Positions 8,290-17,836 are shown, numbered from the stretch's first letter. The stretch: DNA of 64,000 bases from Leptofilum sp965223285 (GCF_965223285.1 NZ_OZ244997.1:4650001-4714000), one strand, 5' to 3'. The notes: generated by a model not told the origin, from the sequence alone. Program-made: numbers and translations.

Positions 8290-9666
8290 GTGTCTCTCTT
8301 AAAACGTATTGAAAGAAATCAAGAATCATCGACCCAGGCAGAACCTTCAAAATTGCAAGAGTTGAGGGTGAAACGTGCATCTCCAGCGGTAGGTTCTCGT
8401 GATGCTTATGTAGATTTAAAAAATCGTATTCAGCAGCGGCTTATTGCTGAACTTGATCCTAGCATGGACATCACGCAAACGGCCGAAGTGCGGATGACAA
8501 TTCAGGAAATGTTTGAATCAATGCTTGCAGAAGAAAGTATTGTTCTTACACGGAATGAAAAGCGTCGCCTATTTGAAGCAATTGTCGCAGAAATATTGGG
8601 TTTTGGTCCGTTGGAGCAATTTTTGCATATGGATGGCGTTACCGAAATTATGGTAAACGGACCCAAGAATGTGTACATTGAGCGTGGCGGGAAGATTCAA
8701 CGCGTTAATGTAACTTTTGAAGATAACGATCATTTATTGCGCATTATTGATCGCATTGTTGCCCCTTTAGGACGTCGCATTGATGAAGGCTCGCCAATGG
8801 TGGATGCACGCTTGCCAGATGGCTCTCGTGTCAATGCCGTTATTCCTCCAATCTCCTTGAATGGTGCTTCCCTAACCATTCGGATTTTCTCCAAGATTCC
8901 TTTTACGGTTGAAAATATTATTGAGTTTGGCAGTATCACCGTTGAGGCTGTTGAATTCCTGAAAGCATGTGTCATTTCCAAGCTCAATGTCATGATTTCA
9001 GGTGGTACCGGTTCTGGAAAAACCACCTTGCTAAACATTCTTTCAGGCTTTATTCCAGATGAAGAGCGCATTGTAACGATTGAAAATGCAGCGGAATTGC
9101 AGCTACGGCAGGATCATGTCGTGACTTTGGAATCTCGGAATGCAAATGTTGAGGGTCGTGGGGCAGTTACAATTCAGGATTTGGTAATCAACTCCTTGCG
9201 TATGCGCCCAGATCGTATCATCGTTGGTGAGGTTCGTGGCGGTGAGGCATTAGACATGCTTCAGGCCATGAATACTGGTCATGATGGCAGCTTGGCGACA
9301 GGCCATGCCAATAGCCCGAGAGATATGTTATCTCGTCTGGAAACGATGGTTCTGATGGCCGGGATGGATTTGCCGCATCGGGCTATCCGTGAGCAGATTG
9401 CTTCAGCAATTCATTTGGTTGTGCATCAGGATCGTATGCGGGATGGTTCTCGAAAGGTTACTTCCATTAGTGAAATTCAGGGCATGGAAGGTGATGTGAT
9501 TACAACATCCGAAATCTTCCGCTTTGAGCAAACAAATATCGAAAATGGTAAGGTAATTGGCCGGCTACGCCCAACAGGCTTACGGCCGAAATTTATGTGG
9601 AAGATACAGGAAGCTGGTATTATGCTACCGCCTTCAATCTTTGGTATTGGTAGCCGTCGTCGTTAA
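8290..9666 (+). CDS. cpaF: Tad pilus assembly ATPase CpaF/TadA
   Basis: 458 residues, start GTG with GGAGG upstream inside the end of tadZ. The N-terminal part (about 35-200) is the ring-forming domain. The ATPase core has Walker A GGTGSGKTTLLN at 238-249, an Asp box near TIENAAELQLRQDHVV, Walker B RIIVGEVRGGEALDML and a His box TGHDGSLATGHANS. Family role: a hexameric cytoplasmic ATPase driving Flp pilus extension and retraction. All signature motifs are intact. Confidence 0.95.
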   Translation: MSLLKRIERNQESSTQAEPSKLQELRVKRASPAVGSRDAYVDLKNRIQQRLIAELDPSMDITQTAEVRMTIQEMFESMLAEESIVLTRNEKRRLFEAIVAEILGFGPLEQFLHMDGVTEIMVNGPKNVYIERGGKIQRVNVTFEDNDHLLRIIDRIVAPLGRRIDEGSPMVDARLPDGSRVNAVIPPISLNGASLTIRIFSKIPFTVENIIEFGSITVEAVEFLKACVISKLNVMISGGTGSGKTTLLNILSGFIPDEERIVTIENAAELQLRQDHVVTLESRNANVEGRGAVTIQDLVINSLRMRPDRIIVGEVRGGEALDMLQAMNTGHDGSLATGHANSPRDMLSRLETMVLMAGMDLPHRAIREQIASAIHLVVHQDRMRDGSRKVTSISEIQGMEGDVITTSEIFRFEQTNIENGKVIGRLRPTGLRPKFMWKIQEAGIMLPPSIFGIGSRRR

Positions 9667-9702
9667 CAGGAACTGTAGGATCGATTTCAGAGGAGCGTGT
9701 TT

Positions 9703-10701
9703 ATGTCTCCATTGATAATTATTGGTGGTGCTTTTGCTTTGCTATTGATGCTGGGCGCGGGCATTGCAATTGTGGTTACGGGCAATCAAAGTGGCGTTGA
9801 TGAGCGTTTGGAGCAGTTTGTTGGCACCACAACGGTTGTTGATCTGCCAGAAAGTGATGATGATGTTGCCGATGGGCCAGACGTTGCTGATCGACTTGAT
9901 AAGGCGTTATCTGGACGCAACTTCTTTGAACCCCTTCGAGAACGTATATCCAGGGCAGACGCAAAATTGCGCGTCAGTGAATATATGATCCTGGTGGTCG
10001 TTTCAGGCGTCGTCGCAGGCATTGTGGGTTATTTTTTGCCGCAGCAAAATTCCTGGTTTATTGGCATTATTGCTGCACTGTTGGGTCTTCGGATTCCCCG
10101 CTTTTATGTTCAATTATTGGCCAAACGGCGTATGCAGGCCTTTGATGCCCAGCTAAGCGATACGTTAAACCTTTGGGTGAACGCTCTGCGGTCTGGCTAT
10201 AGCGTTTTGCAAGCGATGGAGGCAATAGCTACAGAGTTGCCACCGCCAGTATCAGTCGAGTTTGAGCGGGTTGTGCAGGAAGTCCGGCTGGGCTTGAGCG
10301 TGGAACAGTCATTGGCAAATATGTACCGGCGGGTGCCCAGTGAAGATTTAGATTTGGTTATTACGGCCGTAAATATTCAGCGTGAGGTTGGTGGTAACTT
10401 GGCCGAGGTGCTGGATACCATTAGCTTTACCATCCGTGAGCGTGTGCGAATCAAAGGTGAGATTCGCACGCTAACTGCTCAGGGGCGCGTATCTGGCTGG
10501 ATCATTAGCTTGCTGCCCATTGTTTTGGGATTCATTCTCTTCTTGATTAACCCCGAATATGTATCGGAACTGTGGGTTCGTGAGGATCCGTGGATTTTCC
10601 CACAGGTTATCCCTTGTGGCTGGGTAGTGATCGCTTTTAGTGCCATGATGATTGGTGGCGGTGCTTACGCTATTAGTAGAATTGTTGATATTGAGGTTTA
10701 A
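9703..10701 (+). CDS. tadB: Tad pilus inner-membrane platform protein TadB
   Basis: About 332 residues. ATG 9703 is preferred over GTG 9697 because AGGAG at 9691-9695 is then 7 bp away. One N-terminal helix, a short acidic cytosolic stretch, a pair of helices at about 90-130, a T2SSF domain (LSDTLNLWVNALRSGYSVLQ through REVGGNLAEVLDTI), then two C-terminal helices. TadB and TadC form the membrane platform turned by CpaF. It lies between cpaF and tadC with a 30-40 bp gap on each side. Confidence 0.9.
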   Translation: MSPLIIIGGAFALLLMLGAGIAIVVTGNQSGVDERLEQFVGTTTVVDLPESDDDVADGPDVADRLDKALSGRNFFEPLRERISRADAKLRVSEYMILVVVSGVVAGIVGYFLPQQNSWFIGIIAALLGLRIPRFYVQLLAKRRMQAFDAQLSDTLNLWVNALRSGYSVLQAMEAIATELPPPVSVEFERVVQEVRLGLSVEQSLANMYRRVPSEDLDLVITAVNIQREVGGNLAEVLDTISFTIRERVRIKGEIRTLTAQGRVSGWIISLLPIVLGFILFLINPEYVSELWVREDPWIFPQVIPCGWVVIAFSAMMIGGGAYAISRIVDIEV

Positions 10702-10736
10702 CTGCATTTGTTGGATAGCTGGAGGACATTGAAATT

Positions 10737-11681
10737 ATGTCACCATTAATGTTACTAATTATTGTGGTCATTGCCGTATTGTTAATGGCAGGCAGTGTGC
10801 TGCTTTTGCGCCGCTCAGAAGATGATCCTTTGACGGTGCGAATTGATGAATTTGCTGCCCGGGAAGAGATTGTTTCCATTGAAGAGATTGAGCTTTCTTT
10901 GCCATTTACCGATCGCGTTTTTGTTCCTCTGATCCGGCGAATTAGTGAGTTTTTGGTTCGGTATACGCCCCAACAAACATTGGAAAGCACAACGCGATTA
11001 CTGGAATTAGCTGGCAATCCAAGAAATATGCGCGCGGCTGACTTTATTGTGATCCGTGGCGTGTTTACCGTGATGCTGGCAGCGTTGGTCTTTTTAATGA
11101 TGACCCGCATTGGTAATGCGGAGCTTAATAGACGCCTTTTGTATACACTGGGGGCTGCGGTTTTGGGTTGGTTTTTGCCTTGGATGTTGCTGCGTTCTAT
11201 GGTAGATCGCCGTAAAGAGGCTATCATCAAAAAGTTGCCAGATGCCTTAGATTTGATGACGATTTGTGTGGATGCCGGGTTAACGTTTAATGCTGCCATG
11301 CAAAAGGTCGATGAAAAATGGGATGACCCTCTGGCGAATGAATTTGGCCGGGTGATTCATGAAATGCAACTTGGTAAATCGCGTCGCCAATCGTTGCGAG
11401 ACATGGCTGACCGCATGGATGTGCCGGATGTGACGAGCTTTATTGCGGCCGTTTTGCAAGCAGATCAACTGGGTGTGGGTATTGGTAAAATCTTGCGTAT
11501 CCAATCGGAGCAGATGCGTGTGCGGCGGCGGCAGCGCGCCGAAGAAAAAGCGCAGCAAGCCCCGGTGAAGATGCTGTTCCCAATGGTTTTCCTCATCTTC
11601 CCGTCGATCTTTGTTGTTTTATTGGGACCAGCCGGTTTCCAGGTATTGCGTAACGATTCTTTAAGTGGCATTACCGGATAA
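10737..11681 (+). CDS. tadC: Tad pilus inner-membrane platform protein TadC
   Basis: 314 residues with GGAGG about 10 bp before the ATG. N-terminal helix, two central helices (about 105-145), a T2SSF domain (LPDALDLMTICVDAGLTFNA) and a C-terminal helix. It is the partner of TadB and the last Tad gene here. No secretin, RcpC/CpaB or TadE-type minor pilin is encoded nearby, which fits a monoderm Tad system. A prepilin peptidase must be elsewhere. Confidence 0.9.
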   Translation: MSPLMLLIIVVIAVLLMAGSVLLLRRSEDDPLTVRIDEFAAREEIVSIEEIELSLPFTDRVFVPLIRRISEFLVRYTPQQTLESTTRLLELAGNPRNMRAADFIVIRGVFTVMLAALVFLMMTRIGNAELNRRLLYTLGAAVLGWFLPWMLLRSMVDRRKEAIIKKLPDALDLMTICVDAGLTFNAAMQKVDEKWDDPLANEFGRVIHEMQLGKSRRQSLRDMADRMDVPDVTSFIAAVLQADQLGVGIGKILRIQSEQMRVRRRQRAEEKAQQAPVKMLFPMVFLIFPSIFVVLLGPAGFQVLRNDSLSGITG

Positions 11682-11755
11682 TTGTTCTTATTGACCTTCA
11701 AATGAAGGTGTAGCTAACTGGTTGATTAACAATCTTAAAAAAGGTCAAGCAGTCG

Positions 11756-12487
11756 TTGACTGAAAAGACTCATCTGCCAGCCTTGACCTGGCGTAATCGT
11801 GCTAGAGGGTTGGCAGATTCCCTCCTCAATTTTGTTTTCCCGCCTGTCTGTGGTGCTTGCAAAAAAGCAGGTGCCTTATTGTGTGAAGCGTGTCACGCCC
11901 AACTACAGTGGGTGCATTCGCCGCTTTGTAATCGGTGCGGCCGTCCCACTTCTCGCGCTACCGATTGCTGTGCTGTGTGCCAGGAACGGCCGTTACCCCT
12001 CAACCAAATTCGTGCGGCCGTCCTTTTTGCCCATCCCGTCTCCAAATTAATACATAATTTGAAATACAATGGGGCCTTTGGTTTATCTAAACCGTTGGCA
12101 CAGCTAATGAGTGATGCTTGGGCAGAATGGCGGATGCCAATAGACTTGGTGCTGCCCATACCGCTTCATGTCGAGCGAGAACGTAAAAGAGGATATAATC
12201 AGTCGACCTTGCTGATGCACGACTTTTGCCGATTTGTTGGTTTGCCTTATTCAGAAGATGGTTTGCAAAGAACCCGTTTTACGACGCCGCAAGTCGGTTT
12301 AACGGCCGTTCAACGGCTGGAAAATGTACAGGATGCCTTTGCTACCCAGGTCGATGTTGTTGGTAAACATATTTTGCTCATCGACGATGTCTGTACTACC
12401 GGAGCGACAATGGCGTCTGCCGCCACTGCCCTGCTAAACAACGGGGCCAAGTCGGTATCCGGTTATTGTGTAGCTCGTGCAATTTAG
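11756..12487 (+). CDS. comF: ComF-family phosphoribosyltransferase-like protein
   Basis: 243 residues from a TTG; no better start is visible before the zinc-binding region. The N-terminus carries a four-Cys cluster (CGACKKAG, CEAC, CNRCGRP, then CAVC). The C-terminal part has the type I phosphoribosyltransferase PRPP loop (LLIDDVCTTGATMASAA) and the KRGYNQS motif of the family. ComF proteins take part in DNA uptake during transformation and may link to recombination. It follows the Tad operon by 74 bp, with only a short hairpin (11694-11709) between, so it may be read from the same transcript. Confidence 0.85.
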   Translation: MTEKTHLPALTWRNRARGLADSLLNFVFPPVCGACKKAGALLCEACHAQLQWVHSPLCNRCGRPTSRATDCCAVCQERPLPLNQIRAAVLFAHPVSKLIHNLKYNGAFGLSKPLAQLMSDAWAEWRMPIDLVLPIPLHVERERKRGYNQSTLLMHDFCRFVGLPYSEDGLQRTRFTTPQVGLTAVQRLENVQDAFATQVDVVGKHILLIDDVCTTGATMASAATALLNNGAKSVSGYCVARAI

Positions 12488-12579
12488 CATGGCTTCACAA
12501 GAGATTATTCACTTTAGTTATCACACTATTTCTCATATGATAGAAATGTAACAACCTCTAAACAAAGGGAGATTAGACA

Positions 12580-13146
12580 ATGGAACTATCAGTTAACGGC
12601 CGTAACATGGAAGTCACCACAAGATTACGCAACTACGTAGAGAAGAAAACAGGAAAACTTGATAGATATATGCCCAATCTGGCCGAAATACACGTTGACC
12701 TTTCTGAAACCAACGCCCGCAACGTGGTAGAACGGCAAGTCGCTCAGATAACCATTCGAGACAACCGAGGCACCATATTGCGCGCAGAAGAGCGCAGTAA
12801 CGATATGTTTGCTTCTGTAGATGCGGTAGTAGATAAACTGTATCGTCAGATTAGTCGCTATCGTGGTAAGCGGCGGCGTAAATGGCGTGGCAACGGGAAT
12901 AACGAGGAATTGATTGTTGGCGATCCGCTTCCGTTTGAAGAAGAAACGGCGGATTCCGACGAGCCATCCATTGTGCGAACCAAGCGGTTTACGATGCGCC
13001 CCATGTCTGCCGATGAGGCGGTAGACCAAATTGAGCTGCTAGGCCACGATTTCTTTGTATTCTTCAATGCAGACGAGCAGGCCGTGAACGTGCTGTACAG
13101 GCGGCGGGATAATAATTACGGTTTGCTGCAGCCAGACATGGATTAA
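12580..13146 (+). CDS. hpf: Ribosome hibernation promoting factor, long form
   Basis: 188 residues. Residues 1-105 are the S30AE/YfiA fold (MELSVNGRNMEVTTRLRNYV), binding the 30S decoding centre; residues about 128-185 are the C-terminal dimerisation domain of long HPF (RFTMRPMSADEAVDQIELLG, FFVFFNADEQAVNVLYRRRD). Long HPF joins two 70S ribosomes into an inactive 100S dimer in stationary phase. GGGAG lies about 8 bp before the ATG. A hairpin with a pyrimidine tail follows the stop. Confidence 0.95.
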   Translation: MELSVNGRNMEVTTRLRNYVEKKTGKLDRYMPNLAEIHVDLSETNARNVVERQVAQITIRDNRGTILRAEERSNDMFASVDAVVDKLYRQISRYRGKRRRKWRGNGNNEELIVGDPLPFEEETADSDEPSIVRTKRFTMRPMSADEAVDQIELLGHDFFVFFNADEQAVNVLYRRRDNNYGLLQPDMD

Positions 13147-13162
13147 GTGATTACATTTAATT

Positions 13163-13198
13163 TGCCCGGAAACATTGTTTTCGGGCAGATTCTTTTCC
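13163..13198 (+). terminator. Probable terminator after hpf
   Basis: TGCCCG (13163-13168) pairs with CGGGCA (13182-13187), extended inward by GAAAC/GTTTT, followed by the T-rich GATTCTTTT. The tail is imperfect, so termination may be partial. Confidence 0.5.
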
Positions 13199-13210
13199 CC
13201 TAAATTTCCA

Positions 13211-13705
13211 ATGACAACACCCCACATATTAGTCGTTTGTACTGCCAATATTTGCCGATCCCCTGTGGCAGAGGTGCTGCTGCGCAATAAATTGAACGCG
13301 ACGAACCCCAATGGCTGGATTGTTTCCTCTGCCGGTACGTGGGCAGCAAAAGGGAATACGGCCGCACAGCACAGCATTGCCCTCATGACAGAGCGTCAGT
13401 TGGATATTTTGCACCACCGTTCCCAGCCGGTTAAGGAACGGTTGATGCGGCAAGTAGATTTGGTTTTGTGTATGGAAACTGACCATGTGCGCACGCTGAA
13501 GCGGGCTTATCCTGGTCATGCAGACAAAATTTACACCTTGCGGCAAATGATCATGAAGCGGGGGAGCGTTAAAGACCCGTATGGTGGCTCTCGCAAACAA
13601 TATGAGCGCATGGTAGCTGAGGTAGAAGAGTTAATTGAAAAAGGACTACCGCGTATTCAAGCATTGGCGCGCGAAAACTTCTTGAAAAGAGGCAAGGATG
13701 GATAG
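13211..13705 (+). CDS. Low-molecular-weight protein-tyrosine phosphatase family
   Basis: 164 residues using ATG 13211, which puts the family N-terminus (HILVVCTANICRSP) at the right place; a start at 13175 would add an unlikely extension. The active-site loop C-x5-R-S is Cys10 to Arg16/Ser17, and the general-acid loop is DPYGG near residue 122. The family hydrolyses phosphotyrosine or related phosphoesters and often acts on bacterial tyrosine kinases; arsenate reductase activity is an alternative. It overlaps the next gene by 8 bp, indicating translational coupling. Confidence 0.85.
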   Translation: MTTPHILVVCTANICRSPVAEVLLRNKLNATNPNGWIVSSAGTWAAKGNTAAQHSIALMTERQLDILHHRSQPVKERLMRQVDLVLCMETDHVRTLKRAYPGHADKIYTLRQMIMKRGSVKDPYGGSRKQYERMVAEVEELIEKGLPRIQALARENFLKRGKDG

Positions 13706-14453
13706 AGCGGAACTGGTTACCTATTTGGACGATTATCTGCACATTGGCGAGATTGCCGATTACGGGCCGCAAGGGTTGCAGGTAGAAACGGCCAATACAG
13801 AAGTGCAGCGCATTGCGCTTGCCGTTGACGTGTCGCCGAGGATTATTGAAACGGCCGTTTCCTACCAAGCAGACATGCTTTTGGTGCATCATGGTGTTTT
13901 GTGGCGGCAAGTCGAGCGGATTGCTGGCCCATTAGGCGAGCGCGTGCGACAAATGATGGCACATGGCCTGAACCTGTACGCCGCCCATCTACCTTTAGAT
14001 GCCCATCCAGAGGTAGGCAACAATGCCGTCCTGGCCAAAATGATTGGCGTTACTGACGTGGAGTGGTGGTGTTCCCCCACAAACATACCCATTGCAGTGG
14101 TGGGCAATGTGCCCACCCAGCCAAGCCTGAACGAGTTGGTCGAGCAAGTGAACAGTCGGCTAAATACCAATGCCTATGTGCTGGCACATGGCCCAGCGAA
14201 GGTGCAACGGCTGGCGGTTCTTTCTGGCTTTGGTGCAGACAAGGTGGCTGAGGCCCAAGCGTTGGGTGCCGATACTTTCTTGACGGGCGAAACATCCCAT
14301 GCCAACTATTGGGCGGCTGCTGATTTTGGGATAAACGTAATTTTTGCCGGGCATTACGCCACAGAAACCGTGGGCGTACAGGCCTTGGGTGCCCATCTCA
14401 CCGAAAAATTTGGCATAGAAACGCGCTTTTTTGATTTTCCCACAAAAATGTAA
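13698..14453 (+). CDS. Nif3-like dinuclear metal-centre protein
   Basis: 251 residues matching the YbgI/YqfO/Nif3 family in length and motifs: VHHGVLW near residue 55, AAHLPLDAHPEVGNNA near 93, and the C-terminal GHYATETVG. The His and Glu residues of these blocks bind two metal ions in a hexameric ring. The family is often annotated as GTP cyclohydrolase I type 2, but the cellular reaction is not settled. It starts 8 bp inside the phosphatase gene. Confidence 0.9.
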   Translation: MDRAELVTYLDDYLHIGEIADYGPQGLQVETANTEVQRIALAVDVSPRIIETAVSYQADMLLVHHGVLWRQVERIAGPLGERVRQMMAHGLNLYAAHLPLDAHPEVGNNAVLAKMIGVTDVEWWCSPTNIPIAVVGNVPTQPSLNELVEQVNSRLNTNAYVLAHGPAKVQRLAVLSGFGADKVAEAQALGADTFLTGETSHANYWAAADFGINVIFAGHYATETVGVQALGAHLTEKFGIETRFFDFPTKM

Positions 14454-14463
14454 ATGGTTGATG

Positions 14464-14525
14464 GTGGTTAATGGCTAGTGCTTGAAGGACTAGAACCTAG
14501 CCACAAGCCACTAACAGCTAACCAC
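14464..14525. repeat. Intergenic inverted repeat (GTGGTTA / TAACCAC family)
   Basis: GTGGTTA at 14464-14470 pairs with TAACCAC at 14519-14525, with further complementarity inside (GGCTAG / CTAGCC and AGTG / CACT). It resembles the element at 44410-44448 in containing GTGGTTGGT, AGCCACTAACCACC-like blocks. Confidence 0.55.
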
Positions 14526-14550
14526 TTTTCCCAAAAACAAGGAGAGTTTT

Positions 14551-15732
14551 GTGACTGACAAAGCAATTGCTTGGATTGATGATGAAATTGCTGCGCTGAA
14601 ATCTGCGGGCTTGTTTAACCGTATTCGCACCATTGAGTCGCCGATGGATGGGCATGTAACCATTGACGGCCGTTCCTTGCTTAACTTTTGTGCCAATAAC
14701 TATTTAGGTTTGGCGAATCATCCCCGATTGCGAACGGCCGTTCAACAGGCCGTTGAAAAATATGGGGTAGGGCCAGGCGCGGTGCGCACCATTGCTGGAA
14801 CCATGTCGCTGCATATTGAGCTAGAGCAGAAGCTGGCCGCTTTCAAGGGGGCAGAGGCCTGCATCACGCTGCAAAGCGGCTTCACGGCCAATTTAGCGAC
14901 CATTCCCGCCCTTGTGGGGCGCGGCGACGTCATTTTTTCGGATGAACTGAACCACGCCAGTATTATTGATGGCTCGCGGCTCAGTCGGGCCAAAATTGTG
15001 CGCTACAACCACAACGATGTGGACGATTTACGCCAAAAGATTGCCGAGACAACCGAATACGGCCGTCGCCTCATTGTCACCGACGGCGTGTTTAGCATGG
15101 ATGGCGACATTGCTCCGCTAGACAAAATATGTGAAGTGGCGGAAGAACACGACATTTTGCTGATGGTAGACGATGCTCATGGGGAAGGCGTGTTGGGCAA
15201 CGGCGGACGCGGCATTGTAGATCATTTTGGTTTGCATGGCCGTGTAGATGTTGAAGTTGGCACCCTTAGCAAGGCATTTGGCGTGATGGGCGGTTTGGTA
15301 GCTGGTAAACAACCGATTATCGACTGGCTGCGGCAGCGGGGACGGCCGTTCCTCTTTTCCAGTGCCCTCACCGTGCCAGATACGGCCGCTTGCCTGGCCG
15401 CTGTGGAGCTACTTCAGGAATCTACGGAGTTAGTGGATCGCTTGTGGAGCAATGCTGCCCTCTTCAAAAAAGAGATGCAGAACATGGGCTTTGATACCGG
15501 CGTTACCCAAACGCCCATTGTGCCTGTCATGCTAGGGGAAGCGACGCTTGCTCAAAAATTCAGCCAGCGCTTGTTTGATGAAGGCGTGTTTGCCATGGCC
15601 ATTGGCTTCCCCACCGTACCGCGCGGCAAAGCCCGCATTCGCGTGATGAATTCGGCTGCGCATAGTCATGATGATTTGGAACAAGCCTTGGATGTATTTA
15701 ATCGGGTTGGCAAAGAGCTTGGGGTAATATAG
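14551..15732 (+). CDS. kbl: Glycine C-acetyltransferase (2-amino-3-ketobutyrate CoA ligase)
   Basis: 393 residues, start GTG with AAGGAGAG 8 bp upstream. It is an alpha-oxoamine synthase (fold-type I PLP enzyme): NYLGLANHPRL, the phosphate-binding region LQSGFTANLA, DDAHGEGVLG, and the PLP lysine Lys241 in GTLSKAFG. Kbl makes glycine and acetyl-CoA from 2-amino-3-ketobutyrate in threonine breakdown. The related biotin enzyme BioF is an alternative, but the length, start and SPMDGHVTIDGR region fit Kbl better. No threonine dehydrogenase gene is adjacent. Confidence 0.85.
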   Translation: MTDKAIAWIDDEIAALKSAGLFNRIRTIESPMDGHVTIDGRSLLNFCANNYLGLANHPRLRTAVQQAVEKYGVGPGAVRTIAGTMSLHIELEQKLAAFKGAEACITLQSGFTANLATIPALVGRGDVIFSDELNHASIIDGSRLSRAKIVRYNHNDVDDLRQKIAETTEYGRRLIVTDGVFSMDGDIAPLDKICEVAEEHDILLMVDDAHGEGVLGNGGRGIVDHFGLHGRVDVEVGTLSKAFGVMGGLVAGKQPIIDWLRQRGRPFLFSSALTVPDTAACLAAVELLQESTELVDRLWSNAALFKKEMQNMGFDTGVTQTPIVPVMLGEATLAQKFSQRLFDEGVFAMAIGFPTVPRGKARIRVMNSAAHSHDDLEQALDVFNRVGKELGVI

Positions 15733-15739
15733 TTAATAA

Positions 15740-15778
15740 CTTGTCAGGTTCAGGCGCATCGGGCCTGACAGGTTTTTC
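15740..15778 (+). terminator. Terminator after kbl, between convergent genes
   Basis: TGTCAGG (15742-15748) pairs with CCTGACA (15764-15770), followed by GGTTTTT. It sits between kbl and the convergent minus-strand gene ending at 15778. Confidence 0.75.
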
Positions 15779-16197
15779 TAAACGTTCATGCTGCGAATGC
15801 GAAGGGTTTGCAGAAACTTTTCCCGTAAGTCAGCGTACGTAAGCAGCTTTTGAAAGATGGAGGGGTATCGTGAGCCAATATCTTCCCCCTTGCAAGCCGA
15901 ATCAGCTACCTGTACCAACCACTCATAATCCGTGGGAACAAGCGTGCTGCCGTAACCCTGTGCCTTTTCCAGAAGGTCTAAAAATAAATCTCCTGCTTCT
16001 GGCCACGCATTGAGTTGCTGCAGTTCATGCCGCAAGGTTTGAACCCCAATGTCGTTCCCAGGTTGGCCGTTGGGGGTTGTATTGAGGTTTATCTGCTCAG
16101 ATTCAAATGGCTTGGCAATATGCCAAAATCCAGTCTCTGTAAAATGGCTCACCTGTTTTGGCTCCCGTTGCCCATATTGCCTGGGCAGTTTAAACAT
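15778..16197 (-). CDS. Hypothetical protein, 139 residues
   Basis: Soluble, with no signal peptide or membrane helix. The C-terminal third (about 90-135: DYEWLVQVADSACKGEDIGS then LLTYADLREKFLQTL) looks like small helical domains at the end of Chloroflexota regulatory proteins, but here it lacks the Cys residues that usually follow. The gene has a proper ATG and lies convergent with kbl and upstream of no obvious operon. Real gene probable, function unknown. Confidence 0.5.
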   Translation of the reverse strand: MFKLPRQYGQREPKQVSHFTETGFWHIAKPFESEQINLNTTPNGQPGNDIGVQTLRHELQQLNAWPEAGDLFLDLLEKAQGYGSTLVPTDYEWLVQVADSACKGEDIGSRYPSIFQKLLTYADLREKFLQTLRIRSMNV

Positions 16198-16341
16198 TTT
16201 CTAAACATTTTGGCTTCATTGATCGGACGTGTACTGCATACTATAGCAGAGAAGGGGTAGCCAAGGGCATAGGAATCCTGGGCTAAATACCCATTCGCTG
16301 AAAAAAGGTGCATTCGGATTAGCGAATGGGCTCCTTGGTTC

Positions 16342-17751
16342 TTAAACTTTGAATTTTTGACCAAGCTCAGGCACCGCTACGTTTTCAAATTGCTGTTCCT
16401 GTTGCAAAGCATCGGCGAGGGCCAACGAGGCTTCTTCTTCCCCATGAACGATGAAGGTGTGAAACGGCCGTTTCTTTAAATGCCCTGTCCATTCCAACAA
16501 CTCCGCACGATCGGCGTGTGCACTCAGGCCATTAATGGTGGCGACCTCTGCTTTCAGCTCATACTCCTCACCAAAAATGCGAATCTTTGCCTTCTTTTCC
16601 ACAATGCGCCGCCCAAGCGTATGGGGGGCTTGCCAGCCCACAATCAAAATGGTGTTGCGTGGGTCTTCCACATTGTTTTTCAGGTGGTGCAAAATGCGTC
16701 CCGCCTCTGCCATGCCGCTGGCACTGATGATCACAGCCGGTTCGCGTAAGAAGTTCAGCTCTTTAGATTCACTGGTAGAGCGTGTGTAGCGCATCATGTC
16801 AAACCCAAAGGGATCATTATGCCGATCCCCAGCCAAAAATTCATGGGTTTCCTCATCATACGCTTCCGGGTGCAAGCGGTAGATGCCAGTTGCGTCGATG
16901 GCTAGGGGACTGTCCACATAGATTGGTAAATTGGGCGAGATGTCACGCGCTTCTACAAGCTGGTGCAGGCGGTAAACCAACTCCTGGGTGCGCCCAACCG
17001 CAAAAGCAGGAACAATCAACTTGCCAGAACGCTTGCACGTTTTATTGACGATTTGCTCTAGCTTGTTTTTTGCTTCATCCAGTTCCGCATGGTACCGGTT
17101 GCCGTAGGTGCTTTCTATGAGCAGCACATCGGCTTCTTCCAAAAAGGTGGGGTCGCGCAAAATGGGGCGGTTGGGGCGACCAATATCGCCGCTAAACACC
17201 AGCCGGACATCACGCTTTTCTTCCTGGTCAACAATGTCCAGAGCTACAATGGCAGAGCCGAGAATATGCCCGGCGTCGTAAAAGGTGAGGTTAATGTTGG
17301 GGGTGAGTTTGTACGGCCGTTCATACCCAATGCCAATAAAGTGTTTCAGGCTCTCAACCGCGTCGCTTATGGTGTAGATGGGTTCCACTGGCGGTAAATT
17401 TTGCCGTTGCCGCTTCTTGTTCACATATTCAATATCGTATTGCTGGATTTTGGCACTGTCGCGCAGCATAATGGCGCACAAATCGCGCGTGGCGTATGTG
17501 CAAATAATGTCTCCCGTAAAGCCGCTTTTGACCAGATTAGGAATGTTGCCGCTGTGGTCGATATGGGCATGAGAAAGCACCAGCACATCAACTTCATTTG
17601 CGTTAAATGGCAGATTTTGGTTGCGGCTATAGCTTTCTTTGCGAGAACCCTGGTACAGACCGCAATCAAGCAAGATTTTGAGGCCGTTGACCTCTACCAA
17701 ATGTTGTGAACCGGTAACGGTACGCACCGCGCCGTGAAACGTAATCTCCAT
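16342..17751 (-). CDS. Metallo-beta-lactamase/beta-CASP RNA nuclease
   Basis: 469 residues. It has the metallo-beta-lactamase signature LSHAHIDHSGNIP, the further metal ligands DAGHILGSA and FSGDIG, the beta-CASP region (VIISASGMAEAGRILHHL) and the RMMBL tail (GLSAHADRAELLEW, FIVHGEEEASLALADAL). This is the CPSF73/YSH1-like branch of bacterial RNA endonucleases, distinct from RNase J. Likely role: single-strand RNA processing or decay in the cytoplasm. Start ATG with AGGAG about 9 bp upstream. Confidence 0.9.
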   Translation of the reverse strand: MEITFHGAVRTVTGSQHLVEVNGLKILLDCGLYQGSRKESYSRNQNLPFNANEVDVLVLSHAHIDHSGNIPNLVKSGFTGDIICTYATRDLCAIMLRDSAKIQQYDIEYVNKKRQRQNLPPVEPIYTISDAVESLKHFIGIGYERPYKLTPNINLTFYDAGHILGSAIVALDIVDQEEKRDVRLVFSGDIGRPNRPILRDPTFLEEADVLLIESTYGNRYHAELDEAKNKLEQIVNKTCKRSGKLIVPAFAVGRTQELVYRLHQLVEARDISPNLPIYVDSPLAIDATGIYRLHPEAYDEETHEFLAGDRHNDPFGFDMMRYTRSTSESKELNFLREPAVIISASGMAEAGRILHHLKNNVEDPRNTILIVGWQAPHTLGRRIVEKKAKIRIFGEEYELKAEVATINGLSAHADRAELLEWTGHLKKRPFHTFIVHGEEEASLALADALQQEQQFENVAVPELGQKFKV

Positions 17752-17769
17752 CTTTTTCTCCTTTTGTTT

Positions 17770-17836
17770 GCCACAGAGGCCACAGAAGATTTAGAGAATT
17801 GGTTTATGTTCTGGGTAAATCTCTAATCTCGGTGGC
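17770..17836. repeat. CACAGAG-family intergenic hairpin
   Basis: Begins GCCACAGAGGCCACAGA and ends TCGGTGGC, forming an imperfect stem. Relatives lie at 22766, 36311, 39072, 57341, 61306 and 63802. Confidence 0.75.

Noticed and set aside
11694..11709. Terminator between tadC and comF
   Set aside because: ACCTTCA-AA-TGAAGGT has only a 2-base loop and no T-run; weak hairpin at most.
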